Below are positions 31,066 through 37,297 of a stretch of 37,297 nt of DNA, piece after piece. A program made the position numbers and the translations under genes. Below the pieces are notes generated by a model. That model saw nothing but the letters and a program-made list of their open reading frames with translations, had not been told where the DNA came from and did no database searches. Where the stretch lies: the NCBI GenBank assembly GCA_016286585.1, contig JAEETC010000018.1, positions 1-37,297 on the forward strand, written 5' to 3'. The stretch is from Prevotella sp. (lineage in GTDB: Bacteria > Bacteroidota > Bacteroidia > Bacteroidales > Bacteroidaceae). Numbering within the stretch: position 1 is the first letter of the stretch; each line of letters begins with the position of its first letter.

Positions 31066-31113
31066 AAATCTCTAACGTTTGTACATTCGTTAACATTATT
31101 TAACCACAAAACT

Positions 31114-31145
31114 ATTGCAATATATAAATAAATGATGTACCTTTG
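31114..31145 (+). promoter_or_regulatory. promoter of the 31233 gene
   Basis: ATTG (31114-31117, one mismatch to TTTG) and TACCTTTG (31138-31145) with a 20-nt spacer. The predicted leader is about 80 nt, the longest in the window. Confidence 0.7.
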
Positions 31146-31232
31146 CAACCACTTTCGATTAGTTCGTTAGTCTTAAGGTACTCAGACATTTAAGTTTCAA
31201 ACCAATATTAATAACATTAAAATTTTTAAATT

Positions 31233-33092
31233 ATGAAGAAGTATTTGATGACAGGTATGGCAGCTATCGCTTTCTGCGCTGCTTTCACCAGCTGTTCAAA
31301 GAATGACGACCTCTACGATCCTAGTCTCATAGAGAAAATGAACGAGGAGGCTGTAAATCAAAAGTATGCAGAAGCTTTTGAAAGTGCTTTTGGCAAAGTC
31401 GGTCCAAATGTGGACTGGGGGTTCGGATCACGTGCTAAGACACGTACTAATACTGGCGATACTTATCCTCAGACAGAAGCTTACCATAATATGAATCACA
31501 ATGAGTGGGCTGATCCTGATAAGGAGTTTGGTGGATATACAGTTCCCGATCCTCTGACAGAGGAGCAGAAGGCTGTCGTGGCTGCCTATTTCCAGACTGT
31601 GCCAAACTTGACATATAGTGATCCGGGGTTGCGTCATTTCTTTGTACAGCAAGTGTATAAGGGAGGTGCAGGTGAAGTACGTAATACCACCGAAGGAATT
31701 ACAGCTGCAGATGGCTCTAATTATAATAGTGATAACATGAACTTGTTGTCTGTGGGTCAGGCAAACATTCATATCAATGATTTCAATGCCGGTTCATGTT
31801 CTACAAGCAATGTGCTGGACAATGGTCAGCATGTGGGTGGTTCAAGTCACACGGATCAGATTACGCTGATGGTGAACATTGACGACACTTCTTGCTTCGG
31901 CTATCACGAGACTGGCAGCAGCACACAGCATAATAACAAGGCTGCCTTGGTAAGCTGGCAGACCATCCGCGATTGGGCTAACTCCAATGGCCTCAATGGC
32001 AATTGCCTGAATGACAAGTGGAACCGTTCGTTCCTTGGCTTCGACCTCGCTATAAAGGAAGGTGCACAGGCTTATGCAACTGACGAAGCTGGTAACGTTC
32101 AGTATGCTGATTACAGTCAGGCTCCAGAATCTCCTAAGTACGCTTGGGATGGTGAAAAAGTTATTGAAATAGCAGACCCGAACAAGTATTATCCTATAGA
32201 GTATTATGATGATTATAAGACTATTAAGAAGGGAGGCGAGTCTATTGGCTGGCTCACAACGAATGAAAACTTCTATGTTGCTGCTGATAAAGTTACTCTA
32301 TCTCAGACTATCAGTCTTAATCGTGCACAGTTAAATACAATGAGTGGAATTCAGAACTGCGTTGTTCTGAAGGAAGTTATGGATGGCAATGATTGGTATC
32401 AGGCCGTTTTAAATCTCCCAAAGATTCAGCAACTCGTTAACGATGGCTATCTGCCCGTTAAAGATAATAGTCTGACAGAGTGGGTGAAGGTTGGTAAGAG
32501 CGATGGTTACTTCTCTGATTGGATTGTTACTCTGACAGAGGCTAAGAGAAAAGTTCCCTCAACTCCTACCTATCGTGTGATTGCTGAGGACTTGAATGCA
32601 GATGATCCAACAGACTTCGACTTCAACGATGTCGTATTCGATGTAGAGCCAAACGAGGCAGGAACTGCTGCTAAGATTATTCTTCAGGCTTGTGGTGGTA
32701 TTTACAAATTGACGGTTGCTGGTGTAGAAGTGCATGATGCATATGGATATGGTCCAGACGCTGATGGCTTGTATCCTATGATTAATACTGGTGACGGCCC
32801 TTCTGGTTTAGGTCCCAGAACAATTGTAGAAAACTATGCTGGAGACTTCTCTAGTGACGCAAATATTAGAGCTACAATTAAAGACATTCCCATCAAGGTG
32901 TGGAAACCTTCTGGTAGTGATAAGACAATTCAAGAATTCACTCTTTCTGCTAATTATGGTCAACCTGCAAGTAAGGTCCTTGTTGATAAAGATTTCGGTA
33001 TAGTACCTGAACATCAGAGCATAGCAACTTCTTATGGAAATTTCACAAGCTATGTAAGAGGAGCATGGGAAGATGAATTCTGGTGGAAATAA
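31233..33092 (+). CDS. LruC/DUF4842-type lipoprotein, second tandem paralog
   Basis: A 619-residue lipoprotein. MKKYLMTGMAAIAFCAAFTSC gives lipid Cys21, then SKNDDLYD. Trp62 in NVDWGFGSR is the shared N-terminal motif. The middle block is close to that of the following gene: NEWADPDKEFGG, VPDPLTEEQKAVVAAYFQ, FFVQQVYKGG, HINDFNAGSC, NVLDNGQ, DQITLMVN, CFGYHETGSS, CLNDKWNRSFLGFD and YFSDWIVTLTEAK. The acidic motif DFDFNDVVF starts at Asp461, preceded by VIAEDL, and starts the DUF4842-type part that runs to the C-terminus (ending WEDEFWWK). No extra C-terminal domain. Between the middle block and the acidic motif a region of about 150 residues has diverged strongly between paralogs, which would suit a ligand-binding face. 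Probably exposed on the cell surface. Confidence 0.8.
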   Translation: MKKYLMTGMAAIAFCAAFTSCSKNDDLYDPSLIEKMNEEAVNQKYAEAFESAFGKVGPNVDWGFGSRAKTRTNTGDTYPQTEAYHNMNHNEWADPDKEFGGYTVPDPLTEEQKAVVAAYFQTVPNLTYSDPGLRHFFVQQVYKGGAGEVRNTTEGITAADGSNYNSDNMNLLSVGQANIHINDFNAGSCSTSNVLDNGQHVGGSSHTDQITLMVNIDDTSCFGYHETGSSTQHNNKAALVSWQTIRDWANSNGLNGNCLNDKWNRSFLGFDLAIKEGAQAYATDEAGNVQYADYSQAPESPKYAWDGEKVIEIADPNKYYPIEYYDDYKTIKKGGESIGWLTTNENFYVAADKVTLSQTISLNRAQLNTMSGIQNCVVLKEVMDGNDWYQAVLNLPKIQQLVNDGYLPVKDNSLTEWVKVGKSDGYFSDWIVTLTEAKRKVPSTPTYRVIAEDLNADDPTDFDFNDVVFDVEPNEAGTAAKIILQACGGIYKLTVAGVEVHDAYGYGPDADGLYPMINTGDGPSGLGPRTIVENYAGDFSSDANIRATIKDIPIKVWKPSGSDKTIQEFTLSANYGQPASKVLVDKDFGIVPEHQSIATSYGNFTSYVRGAWEDEFWWK

Positions 33093-33130
33093 TAATACAT
33101 CAAATACTTAAAAAAACTAAATTATCTTTG

Positions 33131-33165
33131 GAAGTGGCGTCTGCGTGAGCAGGCGCTTCTTTATT
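33131..33165 (+). terminator. terminator T2 after the 31233 gene
   Basis: GGCGTCTGC and GCAGGCGCT pair around the loop GTGA, extended by GAAG/CTTC, with the tail TTTATTAC. It shares the CTGC-GTGA-GCAG core with T1 and T3. Confidence 0.8.
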
Positions 33166-33221
33166 ACATAAAGTGATATGATTATTGCTTTTTGGTGAAT
33201 TTCTGTTAAATATTTAGTGCT

Positions 33222-33256
33222 TTTGTTGGTTCGTATAGAAAATATTCGTATTTTTG
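33222..33256 (+). promoter_or_regulatory. promoter of the 33307 gene
   Basis: TTTG (33222-33225) and TATTTTTG (33249-33256) with a 23-nt spacer, at the long end of the allowed range. TTCGTATA (33230) and TTCGTATT (33245) are near repeats within the spacer. Confidence 0.55.
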
Positions 33257-33306
33257 CGCAATAATTGCAATGTATTACCGAATAAGCTTATTTGAGGATT
33301 AGTATG

Positions 33307-35082
33307 ATGAGAAAGTATTTGATGACAGGCTTGGCAGCCGTCGCCCTCAGTGGTCTCTTCTCCAGCTGTAGCAAGGACATAGAGACAGGTGAAGAAAATA
33401 CCGTAGAGTTTAACATTTTGCAGACCTACGAAGATGCCTTCGTGACTCGTTTTGGTCAGCCCGCCGAGAACCAGACATGGGGTTTCGTGTCTCATTCAGG
33501 TACGCGTTCTGAGAACGCGAATGCTAACGAGTGGGCAGATCCCAATAAGGCATATGGTGGACTGTTAGTTCCTCCTCCCTTGACTGACGCGCAGAAGGCT
33601 GTTGTGAAGAAGTATTTCCAGACACATCCAAATCTTGGCTATCAGGATCCAGGATGGAGCAACTACTTTATTCAGCAGGTGTATAAGGGACATACTGATG
33701 TTCCTGCTAATTGTGCCACACCAGAGCAGTATCTGGCAGCCAATGGAAGTTCTTACATCATCGCATCTGACCATATGGATCACCTTATTGCTGTAGATCC
33801 AGAAAAAGGTATCTATGATCATATCAACAACTTCAATCATGGCGATTGTGGTGAGAATTATAATGTGTTGGATAATGGTGGTAATGCCAACGACGGCCCT
33901 TTCCACACGGACAAGATTATGTATATGCAGAATTCTACGACTAAGTCTTTCGGCTATCATAATAGCGACGGCTCTTTATACCACACAGAATACACAGGTT
34001 TGGTAAGTTATACGACCATTATGGAAGCTATGGGAGCTGAGGCTGACTGCCTCAACGATGGCTGGAAGCGTTCATTCATGGGCTTTGACTTCGAGCAGAT
34101 GGTGGGTGACGATGTGTACTCAAAGTCTATTGAAACTGAGGGCTCATGGACAAGTCCAGAAAATTATGAGGAAGGTGCTCAGTACATTAATGGCTTTAAA
34201 GTTAAAAGTATTACTTATAAAACCTTTGAGTTTGAAGGAAAAACTTATAATTTCCTGACAGCTGAAACAAATATGTATGCAGCAGACTTAACAGAGGAGT
34301 CTTACAAACAGAAAAACGGTAGCACCAGCACAACAGGTGGTAAAGCAAACTTTAACAACACGCCCAGCGCCGATATTATTCGTGACCTGATTTCTAAGGG
34401 TTACCTCCCCTATTCAGATACTCTGAAGGACTGGGTGAAGGTTGGCGGTACTGCTGATGGTTACTTTAGCGACTGGATTGTGACGTTGACTGAGGCCAAG
34501 ACAGGAACAACTCCTCCTCCTCCAACCCCTCCAACAGGCTTTGTGTGCCGTATTATTGCTGAGGACCTGACGGTAGGTGAGAACAGCGACTTTGACTTTA
34601 ACGATGTGGTATTCGATGTGATCGAGGGTGGAACAGTGCTTCGTTTGCGTGCCGCTGGCGGTGAATTGCCGCTGTGGGTGGCTGGCCAGGAAGTACATGC
34701 TGCATTCGCAGAGAAATATCCAAACGATGGTATCACTCAGACAACGTTGATTAATACGGGCTGGAAGGGAAGCACTCTCGATTATAACAACTACTATGTT
34801 GACATATCCAGCGGTGGTACATATAGTACTCCTGAGGAAGCCAATAATATCGTTGTTCAGGTAGAAAAGAAAGGACAGACAATCACTTTGGAGGCGAAAC
34901 GTGCAAAGGTAGCCAGCAAAGTCTGCGTGGGTCCTGACTATAAGTGGTGTGCTGAGCGTGAGGATATTGATGCAAAGTATCATAAGGCTGACGGTACGAA
35001 ATTATTCCAGCAGTACGTTATCGGTAATTTGGGTGATGATTGGGTGAACGGTACCGCTTGGTATCAGCTATTAGGGCAGTAA
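33307..35082 (+). CDS. LruC/DUF4842-type lipoprotein, third tandem paralog
   Basis: A 591-residue lipoprotein. The start is set by alignment with the paralogs: MRKYLMTGLAAVALSGLFSSC, lipid Cys21. Longer starts (TTG at 33292, ATG at 33304) are possible but less likely. Trp58 in NQTWGFVSHSG is the shared N-terminal motif. The middle block includes NEWADPNKAYGG, VPPPLTDAQKAVVKKYFQ, YFIQQVYKGH, HINNFNHGDC, NVLDNGG, SFGYHNSDGS, CLNDGWKRSFMGFD and YFSDWIVTLTEAK. A short proline linker TPPPPTPPTG then leads to RIIAEDL and DFDFNDVVF from Asp428, the start of the DUF4842-type part. The end is NGTAWYQLLGQ. Close to the preceding paralog in architecture, but with the Pro linker that the other lacks. Confidence 0.8.
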   Translation: MRKYLMTGLAAVALSGLFSSCSKDIETGEENTVEFNILQTYEDAFVTRFGQPAENQTWGFVSHSGTRSENANANEWADPNKAYGGLLVPPPLTDAQKAVVKKYFQTHPNLGYQDPGWSNYFIQQVYKGHTDVPANCATPEQYLAANGSSYIIASDHMDHLIAVDPEKGIYDHINNFNHGDCGENYNVLDNGGNANDGPFHTDKIMYMQNSTTKSFGYHNSDGSLYHTEYTGLVSYTTIMEAMGAEADCLNDGWKRSFMGFDFEQMVGDDVYSKSIETEGSWTSPENYEEGAQYINGFKVKSITYKTFEFEGKTYNFLTAETNMYAADLTEESYKQKNGSTSTTGGKANFNNTPSADIIRDLISKGYLPYSDTLKDWVKVGGTADGYFSDWIVTLTEAKTGTTPPPPTPPTGFVCRIIAEDLTVGENSDFDFNDVVFDVIEGGTVLRLRAAGGELPLWVAGQEVHAAFAEKYPNDGITQTTLINTGWKGSTLDYNNYYVDISSGGTYSTPEEANNIVVQVEKKGQTITLEAKRAKVASKVCVGPDYKWCAEREDIDAKYHKADGTKLFQQYVIGNLGDDWVNGTAWYQLLGQ

Positions 35083-35117
35083 TTTTTCATAAAGAACTTA
35101 TATACTAATCCGGAGAG

Positions 35118-35147
35118 GGGCAGCTGCGTGAGCAGGTGCCCTTTTTT
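35118..35147 (+). terminator. terminator T3 after the 33307 gene
   Basis: GGGCAGCTGC and GCAGGTGCCC form a 10-bp stem with one mismatch around the loop GTGA, followed by six T. It is the best formed of the three related terminators. Confidence 0.92.
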
Positions 35148-35156
35148 GGTTAAATC

Positions 35157-35188
35157 TTTGGTGGTGTGGGAATAATGTTGTAATTTTG
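35157..35188 (+). promoter_or_regulatory. promoter of the SpmA-SpmB fusion gene
   Basis: TTTG (35157-35160) and TAATTTTG (35181-35188) with a 20-nt spacer. The ATG begins 8 nt after the -7 element, so the transcript has almost no leader. Confidence 0.8.
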
Positions 35189-35196
35189 CAGTCTGT

Positions 35197-36486
35197 ATGG
35201 TATTGAATTATATTTGGATTGCATTTTTCATCATCGCCTTCGTCATTGCGGTGGTGAAGTTGGTGTTTCTGGGAGACTACGATGTGTTCCCGGCAATGAT
35301 GGATTCGACGTTCTCCTCGTCGAAGACCGCCTTTGAGATTTCATTGGGGTTGACGGGTGTGCTGTCGCTCTGGCTCGGCATCATGAAGATCGGCGAGAAG
35401 GGTGGGGTGGTCAACGCGCTGGCACGTCTCCTGTCACCTGTGTTTGCGAAACTGTTCCCAGACGTCCCCAAGGGCCATCCTGTGACGGGTTCTATCTTTA
35501 TGAACATCGCTGCCAACATGCTGGGTCTTGACAATGCCGCTACGCCACTTGGTCTGAAGGCAATGGAACAACTGGATCAAGTTAAGAACGAAGAATTAAG
35601 AATGAAGAGAGAGGCTGGCGCCATCAGTAACGAACAGATGGAGGAACTGAAGGTGACGGCGTCGAATCCGATGATCATGTTCCTGGTGCTGAACACCAGC
35701 GGACTGACACTCATACCCATCTCTATCTTAGTCTACCGAGCTCAGATGGGTGCCGCACAGCCGACGGATGTGTTTATCCCCATTCTGCTGGCAACATTCT
35801 TCTCGACGTTGGCGGGTATCATCATCACCAGCCTCTATCAGAAGATCAACCTCCTGAACCGTACTATCCTCCTGACGTTGGGTGGTGCTGCGGTGGTGGT
35901 AGCTGCCGTCATCTGGGGCTTTGGACAGCTCGACTCCGTGCTGATGAATCAGGTGAGTACTTCGGCAGCGAACATCCTGCTGATGTTGATCATCATCGCC
36001 TTCATCCTGGCAGGAATGCGGAAGAAGGTGAACGTCTACGATGCTTTCATCGAAGGGGCGAAGGAAGGTTTTACGACGGCCGTCCGTATCATTCCTTATC
36101 TGGTGGCAATCCTCGTGGCCATCGGTGTATTCCGGGCTTCAGGGGCGATGGATATGCTTATCGATGGTGTCAAATATGGTGTGGAGGCCTGTGGTGGAAA
36201 CACCGACTTCGTAGGAGCCCTGCCTACGGCCTTGATGAAACCGCTTTCGGGAAGTGGAGCACGAGGCATGATGGTCGACGCAATGACCACCTATGGGGCC
36301 GACTCGTTCATTGGCCGTCTGAGCTGTATTTTCCAGGGCTCGACGGACACCACCTTCTATATCCTTGCCGTCTACTTTGGTAGCGTGGGTATCCGCAAAA
36401 CTCGTCATGCTGTGGCCTGCGGCCTTTTGGCAGACCTCGCAGGTATCATCGCGGCAATAGCTATAGCATATATGTTCTTTGGATAA
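35197..36486 (+). CDS. SpmA-SpmB fusion, nucleoside-recognition (Gate) domain membrane protein
   Basis: A 429-residue membrane protein equal to the spore maturation proteins A and B joined head to tail, a form common in Bacteroidetes, which do not sporulate. The first half (1-210) has IWIAFFIIAFVIAVVKL, then SLGLTGVLSLWLGIMKIGEK, GHPVTGSIFMNIAANMLGLDNAATPLGLKAM, and VLNTSGLTLIPIS. The second half (about 215-429) has IRIIPYLVAILVAIGVFR, GALPTALMKPLSGSGARGMM and SCIFQGSTDTTFYILAVYFGS. Both have the nucleoside-recognition Gate fold of transporters. The segment VKNEELRMKREAGA near 128-141 looks like an in-frame copy of a repeat common in this group. Substrate unknown. The next gene starts 15 nt after. 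Confidence 0.92.
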   Translation: MVLNYIWIAFFIIAFVIAVVKLVFLGDYDVFPAMMDSTFSSSKTAFEISLGLTGVLSLWLGIMKIGEKGGVVNALARLLSPVFAKLFPDVPKGHPVTGSIFMNIAANMLGLDNAATPLGLKAMEQLDQVKNEELRMKREAGAISNEQMEELKVTASNPMIMFLVLNTSGLTLIPISILVYRAQMGAAQPTDVFIPILLATFFSTLAGIIITSLYQKINLLNRTILLTLGGAAVVVAAVIWGFGQLDSVLMNQVSTSAANILLMLIIIAFILAGMRKKVNVYDAFIEGAKEGFTTAVRIIPYLVAILVAIGVFRASGAMDMLIDGVKYGVEACGGNTDFVGALPTALMKPLSGSGARGMMVDAMTTYGADSFIGRLSCIFQGSTDTTFYILAVYFGSVGIRKTRHAVACGLLADLAGIIAAIAIAYMFFG

Positions 36487-36501
36487 AGGTAAAAGGGTAA
36501 A

Positions 36502-37297
36502 ATGGCAAATCTGAAATCACTCGCAAAGGATACGGCCATCTATGGCCTGAGCAGTATCATTGGCAGATTCCTGAACTATCTGCTGGTGCCCCTCTATACT
36601 CACTATATGCCTAAGGACTCGGGCGACTATGGCATCAGCACGAACATCTATGCCTATACGGCGCTGATACTGGTGCTGTTGACCTTCGGCATGGAGACCA
36701 CGCTTTTCCGCTTTGCCAACGACGAGAAATGCAAGCCCGACACCGTTTTCTCCACAGTGATGGCTACGGTGAGTTCGCTGACTCTGGTGTTCCTGTTGCT
36801 GATCTTCGGCTTTATCACGCCTATCAGCAACGCCCTTGGTTATACGGAGCATCCCGACTATCTGCTGATGATGGCTGTCGTCGTGGCCCTCGACGCCTTG
36901 CAGGCCATCCCGTTCAGCTATCTGCGGTTCCAGAAACGGCCCATCCGTTTTGCTTCGTTGAAGATGCTCTTTATTCTTCTGAACATCGCACTTAACGTCA
37001 TCTATTTTGTGCTCTTAGGCAAGACCTCGGTCTTCTACGTGTTCTTCATCAATCTGTTGTGTACGGGATTGATAACGTTTTTCTTTATCCCGGACCTGTT
37101 CAAGATTCGTTGGCACTTCGACGGCAGTCTGCTGCGCAGGATGCTTGGCTATTCGTGGCCCATTCTGATTCTTGGCATTGCAGGCATCCTGAATCAGGTG
37201 GCCGATAAGATCATCTTCCCGCTGGTATATCCTGATGAGGCCGATGCCAACGTGCAACTGGGTATTTATGGCTCTTGTGTGAAAATTGCGATGATTA
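36502..37297 (+). CDS. Wzx-like polysaccharide flippase, 3' end cut by window
   Basis: An open frame from ATG at 36502 runs off the window (265 residues visible). It starts MANLKSLAKDTAIYGLSSII then GRFLNYLLVPLYTHYM, the standard N-terminus of MOP-superfamily O-antigen or polysaccharide flippases. Hydrophobic spans are visible at about 15-35, 50-65, 85-108, 120-135, 155-175, 180-200 and 220-240, with a conserved ETTLFRFAN-type loop in front of the third. It should move lipid-linked sugar units across the inner membrane. It may form an operon with the SpmA-SpmB gene, 15 nt upstream. The last 4-6 spans are missing here. Confidence 0.9.
   Translation, partial: MANLKSLAKDTAIYGLSSIIGRFLNYLLVPLYTHYMPKDSGDYGISTNIYAYTALILVLLTFGMETTLFRFANDEKCKPDTVFSTVMATVSSLTLVFLLLIFGFITPISNALGYTEHPDYLLMMAVVVALDALQAIPFSYLRFQKRPIRFASLKMLFILLNIALNVIYFVLLGKTSVFYVFFINLLCTGLITFFFIPDLFKIRWHFDGSLLRRMLGYSWPILILGIAGILNQVADKIIFPLVYPDEADANVQLGIYGSCVKIAMI

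Overview
The window looks like a chromosomal segment of a Bacteroidales bacterium, most likely Prevotella or a close relative (Segatella/Xylanibacter). This is inferred from three things. Promoters have the Bacteroidetes form TTTG-N19..23-TAnnTTTG. There are many SpI/SpII-exported lipoproteins with acidic residues after the lipid cysteine, fimbrillin-family proteins and LruC/DUF4842-type proteins. Housekeeping genes (pnp, topA, aroK, speA, argB, ribF) have Bacteroidetes-like features, such as the Arg/Gly-rich PNPase tail. No transposase, integrase, phage gene or CRISPR array was seen.

Layout. (1) 61-3989, minus: a tightly overlapping four-gene operon encoding an amino-acid-type adenylation enzyme, an acyl carrier protein, an AAC(3)-family N-acyltransferase and a polytopic membrane protein. 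A hairpin terminator separates it from pnp (4054-6411, minus). (2) 6481-8028: divergent pnp/lipoprotein promoters, a thioredoxin-fold lipoprotein that has lost its CxxC, a 19-bp perfect hairpin, an atypical tRNA-Val(GAC) and its terminator. (3) 8029-8707: a HigB-HigA type toxin-antitoxin pair. (4) 8747-12431, minus: two parallel modules, each a ~45-residue peptide gene followed by a fimbrillin-like lipoprotein, set among dispersed and inverted repeats, including a 50-bp A+T palindrome. (5) 12432-15410: two divergent secreted esterases and a Nudix hydrolase. (6) 15499-21023: topA-aroK-speA-argB, nearly gapless. (7) 21089-22070: an ECF sigma factor and a single-span membrane partner. (8) 22212-23952, minus: ribF and a CPBP protease, diverging from tRNA-Met. 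(9) 24140-35082: five lipoproteins sharing an N-terminal Trp motif and a D-x-D-[FY]-N-D motif. Three of them are clear paralogs in tandem with related terminators. (10) 35197-end: an SpmA-SpmB fusion and a truncated Wzx-like flippase.

The genes most worth attention are the peptide-fimbrillin modules, the LruC-type lipoprotein array with its repeats, and the adenylation/ACP/N-acyltransferase operon. All assignments were made by eye from sequence motifs; no database search was run.
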